From Beroe forskalii (Eukaryota > Ctenophora > Nuda > Beroida > Beroidae), in contig WFMF01000289.1 of NCBI GenBank assembly GCA_011033025.1, forward strand, positions 62,001-126,000: DNA of 64,000 bases. Direction: 5' to 3'. The notes beneath the pieces were generated by a model. That model had not been told where the DNA came from, ran no database searches, and saw nothing but the letters and a program-made list of their open reading frames with translations. Positions 32,007-43,912 of the stretch are shown piece after piece. Position 1 is the stretch's first letter; every line of letters begins with the position of its first letter. The position numbers were made by a program, and so were the translations under genes.

Positions 32007-35000
32007 CTATATGGACTTATCAAACATGACAATACTGCCAAAGAAGTTGAAATATTGTTTGATAGTGGGGCAGGGATATCAGTCATGAGTGAAGAACTTT
32101 TTCCACATCTGAAGCACAAAAAACATCATAAAGTGCATGGAATTGGTGGTGCTGGATATGCAGGAGAAGCTGTGATGTGTGAAATCTCAGTCAGCTCTAC
32201 ATGGGAAACTAAGCACAGTGTCAAACCCATGGAAATACCAGGTAGGGAGAACTTGCTGATTTTGGGAAGAGATTTTCTCAAACAATATGGGTCAACAGAA
32301 TTTGACTGGGATAACCAGAAAATAAGAATTGGTTCTGACTGGGTATTCATGGTGACTGATAATGTAGATGATGACATATCAATGGTTGTAGAAAAATGTA
32401 AAATTGGGGAGAAGTTATCAGTTCATGAGCAAAACCAAGTGAAAATGTTGTTGCGAGAATTTTGTCAAGCCTTTGTGAAAAACAGCAAGGCACCTAAACT
32501 TTGTACAACTGAGGTGCATCGGATACTGAGCAAAGATAATAGTGTTGTCAAAGACAAGGTTAGAAGATTGCCCAACCTCTGGAAGGGCGAGATATCCCAG
32601 CAAATCGAGGAAATGCAGAAAAATGGTATTATAAGACCTTCAAAGTCTCCATTTAACAGCAATCCAGTTTTGGTGAACAAAAATGATGGTTCAAAACGCT
32701 TTGTGATAGATTTCAGAAATTTAAACAAAAATACCATTCAAGATTCCTACCCTCTTCCAGATGTTAATGATCTTATTGATGTTTGTTTAGATTGTAACTA
32801 TTTCACTCAGCTGGACCTGGCGTCTGGGTATTGGTGTATAGAGATAAATGAAGATGACAAAAAGAAAACAGCATTCAGTGTTCCTAATGGTAAGTTTGAG
32901 TTTAATAGAATGCCCTTTGGTTTAATCAATGGGCAAGCTACCATGCAAAGAACTATTGATCAGGTTAAACATGAAATATTACAGATTGCAAATGGGGTAG
33001 ATGCTTATGTAGATAATATTTTCATTTTCTCCAAAACGTTTGAAGAGCATCTGAATACTTTGAAGATTGTTTTTGAAACCATTGTCAAACATAATTTATC
33101 TCTTAAAGCTGAAAAGTGTGAAATTGGATTTGATGAACTAGACTTTCTTGGTTTTCACATAGCAAAAAACAATGTTAGTCCTAGTAAGAACAATGTTCAG
33201 AAATTGATTGACTTTCCTACACCCACCACTAAAAAGAAAATACAAGCTTTTCTGGGTCTTGCCAATTTCAACAGGAAATTCATACCTAAATATGCTGAAC
33301 TAACTAAACCACTCACTTCAATTATTTCAGATAAAGAAAAGTTTGCCTGGACAGATAGCCAGCAAAAAGCATTTCAGAGTGTAAAAGATGTATTGTCTAA
33401 AGCACCTGCATTGGGACTCCCTGACTTCAAAAAACCCTTTTATATTCAAACTGATGCATCAGACATTGCAGTGGGAGGAGTACTGTTCCAATACAATGAT
33501 GAAAAGGAGAAGGTTATCCTAGGTTATCATTCAAAAACAATGAAGAAAAAGTCAGCTGAATTGGAAAGTCACAGAGAAAGAAATGTATGGAGTAAAAGTG
33601 TGCTGTGATAAATGGAGAGTATATTGTAATGGAAAAGTCATAATCAGAACTGATCATGAACCATTAAAATTCATCCACAAGCACAAAGATAACCGTGGAA
33701 AAATTGTCAGATGGCTGTTGGAAATGGAGTCAATAGATTACACAATTGAGTATGTGAAAGGCCAAGAAAATGAAGTCGCAGATGCATTGAGCAGAGTTGA
33801 AATGGTTGATAAAATGGATTACAGTCACCCTGATGAAGACCATATCTACAGTCTTGAAAACCCAGATAACTCATATTGTCATGTGAAAAACATACAAAGA
33901 GAACAAGAAAATGACAAGATCTGTAAGTATGTCTTCAAGCGCCTTAGGGAGGAGAAGCCCATTAAAAGGGCCCTTTCAGGAATAAAGTTAAAGGACTAAA
34001 AAGATCAAGGAAGGCTTACTCATGAAGGGACTGAGAATTGTAATCCCAGAAAAACTCCATAGGAAAGTTATAGATGAACTCCATGGCCAGTATCATCAAG
34101 GTGTTGAAAATACCACCATCTTGATCAAGTCAAGATTCTGGTGGAAAGGAATGGCAGGGCAAATCGAAAATGCAGTCAAAGATTGCCAGTCATGTGCAGC
34201 CTGTAAAAATCAGAAAAACCCAAAGGCTGAGATGGTTGCTAATACAGAAGTTCCAGAACCCCGAGAATGTGTCAGCATGGATATTGGTAGTATGCCACTG
34301 AGTCCCAGAGGACTATGCTGTTTCTTACTGATTATTGATCTGGCCACCAAATTCGTTTCGGTTGCAGTGCTTCCAAATCAACTTGCTGAAACACTTAGAA
34401 GGGCTCTTTGGGATAAGTGGTTTTCGGTATTTGGAATACCAAGGAAATTAAGGTCAGATCAAGGGAAGAATGTTGATGGAAAGATCATCAATGACTTGTG
34501 CAACACTTTAGCTATAACTAAAGAAAGATCATCTCCCTACCATCCCGAAGGGAATGGAGCAGCGGAACGTGCTATTGGATCTGTAAAATCGTTAATAAGT
34601 GTTATTTGTGAGAGCCGCAAAATCCCTGTCACAGACTGGGATCTCATTATTCACGAGGCAGTTTTGGCTCACAACACAGCAGTTAACAAGTCATTGAAAT
34701 ATTCTCCCTTTACCTGTATGCTGGGGGACAGTGGTCAGCTGCCTGTTGATAACTTCATAGGCATTAGTCCTATCAACAAGTTAGACAAAAATGTTGTAAT
34801 AGAAGATGCCAAGCTCAATGTTTTGGAAGCTGCTGAGCAGTACAAAAAGCAGTATGATAAAAACTGCTATCAAAATGAATATGTGATTGGTCAAGAAGTC
34901 ATGATAAAACGAAATTTTGGTCCCAACCCCAAGGTAGCTCCAAATTGGCTGAAAGGTCCATATTTTATTGAGAGCAAAGTGGGGCCAGTTAACTATTCAG

Positions 35001-35365
35001 TGAAAGGACCCAAAGATGGATCTAAAATATTTCATCATAATAACATTAAACCAGTGTTGAGTCAACATGAAGCCACCAAAACTGCCCAATTCAGGGGTGA
35101 TCAAGAACCCAGTACAATTATTGAATCAGTTCAGATTGTTCCATCACAACCCCAAAGGAATGATATCACCCAATCCAATCCAAGGGATAATAGTCAGCAT
35201 TTACAGGATACCTTGGATAGGCAAAGATTCAGTGAGCGTGTTCTGTCTGATTCTCCTGATTTAAACTCTAGTTCCACCCCCACGCCAACTAATGAAACTG
35301 TGACCAGAACTGCTTCTGGTCGAATTTCTCAACAAACAAAATTCTATGGAATAAATGATACTTGA
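32007..35365 (+). pseudogene. pol: Pol, gypsy copy 2 (protease, RT, RNase H, integrase), two frame breaks
   Basis: In frame with gag after the UGA (LYGLIKHDNTAKEVEILFDS). Protease site FDSGAGISVMS, RT motifs FVIDFRNLNKN, LDLASGYW, MPFGLINGQATMQ and YVDNIFIFS, RNase H IQTDASDIAVGG. The first break is near 33548 in an A run. The middle frame 33583-33999 covers the end of RNase H (TDHEPLKF, ADALSR), and the second break lies at about 33968-34000. The frame 34022-35365 encodes the integrase (CQSCAAC, MDIGS, SDQGKN, GAAERAIGS) and GPY/F region, and ends with the native C-terminus TKFYGINDT. The second aspartate of YXDD is asparagine, as in copy 1. Confidence 0.93.
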
Positions 35366-35521
35366 TGTTTCATGTTATATTGAATTTGAGAGTATGAATT
35401 TTATCTGAATTTCAAATTGAAAGTTTAACCATTTGATATGAATGTTTTTGTTCATTGAACAATTTTTAGTCGCTTGATTTGTATGTATTACCATTCTTGA
35501 TTTTTTTAACCAGGGGAGTTG

Positions 35522-35730
35522 TGTCAGGATATATATTTTGGTATTTTGATAAATTATATATCCTTTATTTGATTGATATACTTTGAATCATTTATTTATT
35601 GAGATTTGATCCGTAACTCATATTCTAGGAAGTCTTGTGTACCAGATTATCCAGTTCTATATTGGTCTGATATTCTATTGGAAATCATTTCATTTATATT
35701 CCAACTCTTGTGTATCATTCTGGCTTGACA
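35522..35730 (+). repeat. 3' LTR, gypsy copy 2
   Basis: 209 bp, no visible difference from the 5' LTR. Preceded by the purine tract AGGGGAG and followed by the GTAC target copy. Confidence 0.97.
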
Positions 35731-36872
35731 GTACCACAGGGGACTGTTCTGGGCCCCTTGCTTTTCCTCCTTGACGTGAATGACCTTGAAGAAGTGTGGA
35801 CTTTGCATCTCTGCAAGTTTTGCTGACGATACTCGACTCACAGCACCGATCACCCAGGGGGCGAAATGACCCTCTACAAAGCGATCTCCAACAAGGGTTG
35901 TGGACTGGTCGATACAAAAACAATATGGTCTTGCACGAGGGTAGTTTGAGTACCTGTGTTACAGAGCAGGGAGACCCAGTGGCTGGACGAACTACCATTT
36001 AGCACGTTCAACTACAGCACTCCAGCGGGTTTTAGCCTTGATTCCAAGGATATTTGAAGAACTTGGGAGTTTTGCTGTCTTCCAACTATCATTGGTCCAC
36101 CCACATAAACTCGATGGTTGCTGGAGCTAAACTGGCAGGATGGGCTCTTGGGTATTTAGAGACCAGAAGTACACCGGTGATGCTAACACTGGTAAAATCT
36201 CATTCGATGCAAGCTGGAATACTGCAGCCCCTTGTGGCACCCCACAAGCTAAGGGGACACCAAAGCTATAGAGGATGGCCACAACGCTTCTTCACAAGAG
36301 CATCTGTGGCCTAAAGGACATGAGTTACTGGGCATGATTTACAAGTCCTTGGATTACAATCACTTCAAAGAAGACGTGAGAGATTCATCACAATGGCATT
36401 AAAAGGTGAAAGTTTCCCAGCGTGTGTGATGATCTTCTTTCACTGAGCTCCATATTGATGTCATTGGGTACTTTGTTGTTAAGGGTTTCCACTGGAAACT
36501 CCTTAACAACATGTTATCAATATATGGAAGTTCCTTAACGAACTAGGCTGGAAAGTAAAACTACCTAAGCTACACTTGGGAGAGCAAAATCATCTGCTAA
36601 AATGCTGTATGACGCATCTTTTGCTGTGACGGGAGCAAAGTTATGGAATCTACTGCCCAAGGATGTAAACACAGTATCTGACGACTTGGATGCATTCAAA
36701 AAGTACCTTGTAACTTCCTCAAGACTTTCCCCGACCATCCTCCTGTAACTTCGCTACACTGCAACTAACAACAACTCTGTATTGGATTGGTCAAGCCAGT
36801 CGGGTGGCCTTCGGAAGAAGTTGACGACTCTGTAGGATCCTACTAAACAGATCAATAAGGTTCAATAAGGTA
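35731..36872 (+). pseudogene. C-terminal RT and 3' end of the non-LTR element
   Basis: Resumes with PQGTVLGPLLFLLDVNDL, then FADDTRLTA (35820-35846) in a shifted frame, NLGVLLSSNYHWSTHI (36060 onward), and near the end LWNLLPKDVNTVSDDLDAFK (36640-36700). Multiple stops and shifts. The 3' tail is CAATAAGG repeats near 36855. Confidence 0.85.
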
Positions 36873-36910
36873 AGGGACATTTGGGACAATTGGGACAGTG
36901 AAACTCCTCC

Positions 36911-37774
36911 CATTAATCAACAAAAAATATTGAAAAATTAATTCAATTCAAGTTTTAAAATTGTGGATTGGGAAAATTTAAAAAATCGAGCTGATCATTT
37001 CGAATTTTTCTTTGAAGTGACTGGATCGAGTGTGAATATTTATGTCGGTGAAGTTTTAGGTCCGAAAAACTAAAGTCCATGATAATTATGTCTGATAAGG
37101 TTTGTTTTTGTGACCTATAACATTACAAGAAGGCCTGTTGGGCCTTCTAGGTCACAGGACACCCGACCCATTCAATGCCGGCTACAGAGTACCACAATGC
37201 TAACATAGTATATTATAATTGCCCTAACCAGGACCCTGGTTTCTTAAACCAGTAGTTTCAAAATTTATGGATCACAACGCAGATTTCATAAAATATCAGG
37301 GCGCTGGCAAGCGCCCGCAGCGCATTTTGCACACACCTCTAGGGCATCTGCCGGAAGGGCAGATGCCCTCGTGGGCCGAGGGCAACAATTGGCCAGCAGT
37401 CCCGGCCCGAAGGGCCAGGGACCTGGCCAGACACTCAAACAAGCCGATAGTACCAGCATGAAGTGGTAGTGGACTTGTTTACAAGTATTGAAAACTTGTT
37501 TGCCAGCGCCCATTATATAAAAAATACAGTGATTTGCGAAAATCGCGATTTTCGTGTCGTGTTTCCAAGATGTTAATTTCAGTTTTTGATCAAGAAAATT
37601 TGCACAGGCTTAGTCCATCACATGATAAAGAAACCCTGAAAATTTCATGAAAATCGGCCGTACGGTTTTGGCAGGAAAAATCATTTAAAAATGCCTAAAA
37701 TCACGGAAATTAGTGTTATCGTCGTCTCTCTCTCGATACAACCACAGTTTTTATAAATCACTTTGCAAGAAAAC
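36911..37774. other. Non-coding region with a cluster of GC-rich hairpins
   Basis: 37131-37150 folds as AGAAGGCCTGTTGGGCCTTC. At 37299-37440 at least three strong stem-loops follow each other: GGGCGC/GCGCCC, GGGCATCTGCC/GGGCAGATGCCC around GGAA, and TCCCGGCCC/GGGCCAGGGA around GAA. Flanks are AT-rich. No protein is recognised; frames across it are not conserved-looking. Confidence 0.55.
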
Positions 37775-38492
37775 CAAAACAGATATCGTCGTGAGTCCAA
37801 CGGCATCAGAAACTTTGGCATAGGGCACGTGTAGTAGGCTATATGTGAATTTCAATATCAAATTGTATAATTGGATAATTGACCAATTAAACCAATTATC
37901 GCCTATATCTCGTCTCAGAAAGATGGTATCGACTTCATTCCAACGCCATCGTAAACTTTGGCATGAATTGCGTAAAGTGAGCTATGTAAAAATTTTCATT
38001 GCAGATTGCTTAATTGGATAATTGGCCAATTAAACCAATTAACGCTTATATCTCGTCTCAGGAATATGGTATCGACTTCATTCTAACGCCATCGTAAACT
38101 TTGGCATGAATTGCGTGAAGTAAGCTATATAAAAGTTTTCATTGCAAATCGCTTAATTGGATAATTGGCCAATTAAACCAATTATCGCTTATATTTCGTC
38201 TCAGGAAGATGGTATCGACTTCATTTTAACGCCATAGTCAACTTTGACATGGATTGCATGTAGTGTGCTATGTAAAAATTTTCATTACAAATCGCTTAAT
38301 TTGATAATTGGCCAATTAAACCAATTATCGCTTATATCCCCTCTCAGAAACATGGTATCGAATTTGATCCAACGGCATCGGAAACTTTGGCATGAATTGT
38401 GTAGTAAGATGTGTAAAAATTTTCGTCTAAAATCGTCTAATTTGATAATTGGCCAATTAAACCAATTATCGCTTATACTTCGTCTCAGGATT
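37775..38492 (+). repeat. 143-bp tandem repeat, five units
   Basis: CCAATTAAACCAATTATCGC cores at about 37882, 38026, 38169, 38312 and 38453, each with TGGTATCGACTTCAT and AACTTTGGCATGAATTG in the same unit. Spacing 141-144 bp. No gene. Confidence 0.9.
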
Positions 38493-38526
38493 TGTTGAAC
38501 AAAATTTGTTAACAAAAAGAATGATA

Positions 38527-38865
38527 TGGTATGACAAAAAACAATTGGAAATTGTGTAGGTTACGCAACGCCCTTGTAAATTTTGCGATTAAAAGAAGTG
38601 ATATGGGCTTTAATCGCAGGCGCTGGCGTGGTGGTAGGCTGTAGTTGCAAGGAATATTTTAATCCATAGTAGAAATTCAATTGAATTCATTAATAGATGA
38701 ATGAAACTATTGATTTATTGAATTGATTAGCCTATATTCCTTGCACCCAACAGCCAACCACCACGCCAGCGCTGCGATTAAAGCCCATATCACTTCTTTT
38801 AATCGCAAAAATTTACAAGGGCGCTGCGTAACCTACACAATTTCCAATTGTTTTTTGTCACACCA
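38527..38865. mobile_element. 339-bp foldback MITE
   Basis: Inverted repeats of about 135 bp beginning TGGTRTGACAAAAAACAATT and including GTAGGTTACGCARCGCCC and GGGCTTTAATCGCAG, flanked by TA on both sides (38525-38526, 38866-38867). The AT-rich middle (38660-38735) has no coding potential. Confidence 0.88.
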
Positions 38866-38867
38866 TA

Positions 38868-39607
38868 TTGAATTATAGAAATTAATGACAAAAACAAATG
38901 TTTGTAAAACGTAAGAAATTGAAACATGATCAATTGCATTTTTTAAAGTTTGGAAGTGTCAAATTTGATATCTAACACTAAATAATTCATTGATGCAATT
39001 TTGTTACTGGGGGTGGGGGTGCAACGTAACGAAATTGCGAAATATTCACATAGGTTTTGAGAATAAATGAAAAAAATTTACGATTGCATATTTACCTCAA
39101 GCAAACAGTTGGTAATTGAGAACTCAAGAACACTGGTTTTCCATTCAAAAGTTCAGATTCGGAGAATAGATGGGCAAGAAATTTGAATCCAAGCACATTG
39201 AAATAAAAATTGTTCACATTTTTATCCATTTATAACCCACCTCTAACTTAAGTAAATATGAATATCTCCTTCCATCGAATTCTCACAGCAAACTATCGAA
39301 ACTACAATTAATATCTTTACATTAATGAATTATCGCTGATTTTCACAATGGAACAAAATATTCAACTCTTCCTTTTTCTCCTATATATTGAAAGTGAAAA
39401 GAGTTGGTATTCTTTTGTCGAAAACTTTTTACCGAACTCGAAAATTCCATTGGCAACGTTAATTATGAATTTCAGCAGTGGAAACGTTTCCAAAATAAAC
39501 AATAACGAAGTGGCAGATTATTCGTTAAAATGCACGTGCAGTTTTGCCCGTGCAAGCCCATGTAGCCATAGCAACGCACGCAACTGGTGAATCAAACCTA
39601 TAACTCG
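38868..39607. other. AT-rich region, nothing identified
   Basis: Contains a GGGGGTGGGGG run at 39008 and a GCACGTGCA-type short palindrome near 39533. No gene or repeat recognised. Confidence 0.5.
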
Positions 39608-39611
39608 ATCT

Positions 39612-41520
39612 CATCGATAGCAGCCAGAATGCAAGTTGGCCATTTTTGACACTTAAAGGCTTCTGTGCAGTGAAATAGGCATCCCAGATGGTTGGAAACA
39701 GTCTTATATGAAAGAACTCATTGATATCTATCATTTGCAACAAAAATTATCAAAATCCGACCTTGCGTTGAGATTTTATGAGGTTAAAACCACCTAAAAA
39801 GTCGCTTTCGATTTGTGACATGCGACTCGATTTTCCCTCACAAAAGAGCTCATAACTCAAAAACTAAAAGAGATACAGCCTTGGGACCTATCTCAAAATT
39901 CGAGAAGACCCTCTTACATAAGAAGAGTCTTCACTGGAAAGGTCAAGTCCTTGTGGCCGGTTGAGGTTATTCAAGGCGATGTCAAGTGCAAGGCCGGCCC
40001 GGCCTTCTTAACCTCAATATCCAACACAGAAGAGAAACCAATCCTACACCAAACTGTAGTACCCATGGCTGCTACAAGTTGACATGGATAGATCCTGGCT
40101 ACCTGCTTTACTTTTTCCGTGGTCTGGTCAAGAGGCGGTGTCACAAAAGGCTGAACGTAGAGGACCTATTATTCCCAGAGGGAGGGCCTGACCTGAAAGT
40201 TGTCTTACCAACTTGTAGTACCCATGGTGGCTACAAGTTGGTGGCATTAAACTGGTCCTACCTCTTTATGTTGTCCCTCAGGGGTTAATCTTAGGCCCGT
40301 TTTCCGAAAACCAGGTTTTTGGATGTCGCGACTCAAATTTAGCCTCAAGACCACAACAAAAGCCAATGAAAACATATTTTTGTTACCAAGATGAAGCTGA
40401 AACTGTCTAGGATCACCTCAAACCGAAATTTTGCACAATGGGATGAATTTGTGGCTCTCAGGTGAGGTTAAGCGATGTCCTCCCGGGAATTTCATCTTCA
40501 AATTTGGCCTTGTTTTTGCCTCAAATGAACAACGCAAGGTCAAAAACTCCCAACGTTGAACCAAGGAAGTATATTCTGACCTCTTGATTAATACTACATT
40601 TCTTTAAGAGGACTGAAGCACCTCCATGAGGTTAAAATGGCTAAAACTGTAAAATCCAGGTTTTCAGATGTTGCGACACAGTTTTAGCCTCAAGACAGCA
40701 ACAAAAAGCCAATGAAAAAAGATTCTTGATGGCAAAATGAAGCTGAAACTGTCTAGGATCACCTCAAACCCAAATTTTTCACAATTGGATGGATTGGTGG
40801 CTCTCAGGAGAGGTTAAGTGACTTCCTCCCGGGGATTTTATCAAAATTCAGGCCATTTTTTAGCCTCAAATGGACAACGCAAGGTCAAAACTCCCAAATT
40901 TGACCAAGGAAGTATATTTTGACCTTTTGATTGAGACTGATAACTTTGGGAGGACTCAAACACTTCTTTGATGTTTGAAGTGGCTAAAACAGTAAAATCC
41001 AGGTTTTTGAGATGTCGCGACAAAATTTAGCCTCAAACAGCAACAAAAGCAAGTAAAGACATATTCTTGATACCAAAATGAAGCTGAAACTGTCTAAGAT
41101 CACCTCAAATCAAAATTTTACTCATTAGGATTTGTTGGCAGATCTCAGGTGAGGATAAGTGTCTTCCTTCCCATGTTTTTATCAAAAGTTGGATTTTGTG
41201 TTAGCCTCAAATCGACAACGCAAGGTCACAAATTCCTAAATTTTGACCTAAAAGGTGGATTTTGACCTCCAGATCAAGGAAAAAAATACTTTTGGAGGAC
41301 TAAACACTCCTTTGATGCATTAAATGACCAAAAGCTGTGAAATAAGGCATTTTTGCTCAAATCAGCCTCATATTTAACCTCACAGTTGCCACAAATAAGG
41401 TAATATCAGATGTCCAAACTAACTTTTTATGTGAAAAGATTGGCATTATAACCTTTTTGAAAAAATGATGTATAAATAAGCCAATGACACAAATTCCTTA
41501 CATTCTGGCTGCTATCAATG
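39612..41520. mobile_element. TIR transposon with 4-bp target duplication (copy 2)
   Basis: Same family as 26826-28763 and highly similar over the full length, flanked by ATCT at 39608-39611 and 41521-41524. Ends CATCGATAGCAGCCAGAATG and complement of CATTGATAGCAGCCAGAATG. 1909 bp against 1938: the hairpin segment near 39955-40015 (GGCCGGCCCGGCC) differs, and a short string near 28620-28650 is missing. No transposase. Confidence 0.92.
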
Positions 41521-41582
41521 ATCTTGTTTTTCGCGACCCTTTTTCCAACTTTGAGCATTAATTGCGGAAAATCTAAAGCCTT

Positions 41583-43200
41583 TACAGGTGAATGCCTCAC
41601 AAAATTCCATGCCTCACAAAAGTCCTATCGCATAATATGTATGCACAAGAAATTATATCCTACATATAAGTAGTTTTTGATCATTGTGCTGTGTTAATGA
41701 AAGAACAAAGTAAACTTCCTCGGACCATATAAGCTTGAATGGTTTTTATTTTACAGGCAATGACTCAATAAATGCACATTTTTAGGCCATGGAATTTTTC
41801 TGGGTGTCTATCATGATAAATCCGTTGGAGATAAGTCATGAAAAGGGGGTATAATTCAATTGGGCCCATATAAATAGAGCATGTAAAGAAAGTTTAGAAA
41901 ATGTGTGATCAAGTACAAGGAAAAAAAGTTGAAAAAATAACATCGCCTCACAAAAGTACCATACCATAAAATAGAATTTGGTTGCATTGGCTTTTAGATG
42001 TTTGATAAAAAGCATATTGGTTTTGTGTTATGAACCTTTATGACCCAAATATAATAAGTAATTATGCTTGGAAATTCAAAATTCGCACCATAATTTCAAA
42101 AATGGGACTTTTGTGAGGCATAAAACATTTTCAAGCTTACAAAAATACCATGGACTTTCATTATTATGCCTGGAATGGCAAAATTAAGGAAGTAAATTTG
42201 ATTTTCAGAATGTCACCTTAATATCAGCAACATAAATGCTTTATTGCATCTATAAAAAAGAAAAAAATGTTGATTGGACTTTTGTGAGGCAATGAGAGAA
42301 ATCATCATTCATGCCTCACAAAAGTCCAAATTTTCAAAAAAAAGTTTTGCCTGAAAAATAATTTTTTATTTGCCAATTCTTTTCTATTAGGCAGATCTTT
42401 TGGACGAAAAGGAAGCTAACATCATTGCTGGTGACTCAAAAAGCTACCATTTATCAGAATTTGATTGAAAAACAATATTTTATGGACAGAAATTTTTATT
42501 GAGACTGTTACCGTCAATTTTCTTTGGAAAAGGTTGAAAATACGAAATTTTTTCATAGGTCAATGAATATCTTCAGAAATACAATGCAAAATTTGAGGAT
42601 AAGAAAATTACGAACTTTGTTCGAATAATATAGCCAACTACAAGACTGCCTCACAAAAGTACCAATTGATTGCACAAAATTTTACTCCATTTAGCCATTC
42701 ATGTGTCCAAGGAAACCATCTATTACGCAAATTTAACTTATTTAGCATCCTTAAAAACAATAAAATGAACAGATTTATTTTTGCTTCAACAAAAAATGTT
42801 TCATTTTTTCATATCATGGGACTTTTGTGAGGCATCATTTTTTTCAAAACTCCAAAATAAGACATTAATTTTGTTTGTAAACACTAAAAATGCTTTCAGG
42901 ATGAAGGCAAATAAATCAAGAAATGAGCCTGCATGGGTTCAATTATATAGCATTTTCATAACAGAAGAAAAATGAAAATTTGTCAATGGGACTTTTGTGA
43001 GGCAAGGTGTAGACCTATACGATTTTTAGGACAAAATTTTGAAATTAAAACTCCAATTTTCTCCATTTCAATCATCCAGGAAGAAAAATTCAGCTTCTCC
43101 CCCATCCTTAGAGATGAATAAAAAGCAAAATAATCATGAATTAGATGGTTTATGGCATGATGAAAAATAGTGGGACTTTTGTGAGGCATACACCTTTACG
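41583..43200. repeat. ~1.6 kb element with ten copies of TGCCTCACAAAAGTCC in both orientations
   Basis: Forward copies begin at 41593, 41610, 41944, 42312 and 42647; reverse copies (GGACTTTTGTGAGGCA) at 42104, 42276, 42818, 42988 and 43172. Several gaps are 160-184 bp or twice that (334, 335). Sequence between motifs is AT-rich and hardly alike. The outermost copies form inverted ends: AGGTGAATGCCTCAC on the left and the complement of AGGTGTATGCCTCAC on the right. Small open frames inside are unconvincing. The best guess is a non-autonomous DNA transposon with repeated binding sites; superfamily unknown. Confidence 0.75.
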
Positions 43201-43737
43201 CAAAAAAGAAGAATGTAGCATTACGAAGACACCTTTCTTTAACCACCCAGCAAAAAATCGCGGGTTTTCAAGTACTAGTGTGTCAGATTTTCTGGGATAG
43301 CGGAGGCTCCTACTTATAACTACCTCTCTCGATTATAATAATAGATTCTTTACTTGCAGGTAATGTGGATTGTGGGCCTGCTTAAGTGTTAATACATAGC
43401 TTACTTAGTGGCACTTCACACTGCCTTGTTAACCACATCAAAAAAATCTAATCTGAATGCCACTTATACACTTCCAGGAGCAGTGATACAAGAACAACAG
43501 GAGCTCTTTCAGGAAACATTTGGAGTACACTTACAAACTATGTTACGAAGGAAATGCATGAAGTTACGAATGAAATGCATGATGGCTCACATGAACTAAG
43601 TTTACGATCTTCTTATCTCAAAAGTTACGATCTTCTCAACTGAGTTACAAACTTCTATTTTTTGTCATCGTAAGTCTAAAGTCTCCCACATGACCACTTT
43701 AATCAGCAGATAATAACTTGAAAACTTCAGAAATTTA

Positions 43738-43912
43738 TTAAAAGACGAACTTCAAGACAATCCACCTAGTACCTTTGCTGAGTTTGCACATTCATTCCAC
43801 ACAAGGCTTGACCAATCGTGCAAGCTTGATAAGCCCAAGCAATCCAAGCGCACTACTGTCAACAATCCCTGGATAACACCAGGCCTTATTGCCTCCATAA
43901 GAAACAAAGATA
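43738..43912 (+). pseudogene. Linker segment of the split non-LTR element
   Basis: About 58 open codons with the motif NNPWITPGLIASIRNKD, the conserved pre-RT linker of these elements, ending at the pogo insertion site. The upstream 43200-43737 has only weak frames; an EN domain is not recognised there. Confidence 0.75.

Larger units (their letters stand above)
30880..35730 (+). mobile_element. Ty3/gypsy retrotransposon copy 2, complete with both LTRs
   Basis: 4851 bp with 209-bp LTRs that appear identical by eye, flanked by GTAC at 30876-30879 and 35731-35734. The insertion falls inside the RT motif GVPQGTVLGP of the host retrotransposon. Gag and pol are in the same frame, separated by one UGA. 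The polypurine tract AGGGGAG is at 35512-35518. Identical LTRs argue for recent insertion. Pol has two frame breaks (near 33548 and 33968-34000), both associated with homopolymer differences from copy 1. Confidence 0.97.
25741..36872 (+). mobile_element. Non-LTR retrotransposon (Jockey/CR1 type) broken by three insertions
   Basis: Endonuclease, linker, RT and C-terminal segments occur in order on the plus strand, separated by a 4-bp-TSD element (26826-28763), a hAT element (28908-29754) and gypsy copy 2 (30880-35730). Subtracting these with their target duplications leaves about 3.4 kb, a normal length for a partial element. The 3' end is GATCAATAAGGTTCAATAAG at ~36850-36868. The coding sequence also has several frameshifts and stops of its own, so it was decaying as well as being interrupted. 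Confidence 0.88.

Noticed and set aside
37775-38492. CRISPR array
   Set aside because: The regular 143-bp period has no short repeat/unique spacer pattern, and the genome is eukaryotic.
41583-43200. CRISPR-like array from the regularly spaced 16-bp motif
   Set aside because: Motif orientation alternates, spacers are ~155 bp and AT-rich, and context is a eukaryotic transposon.
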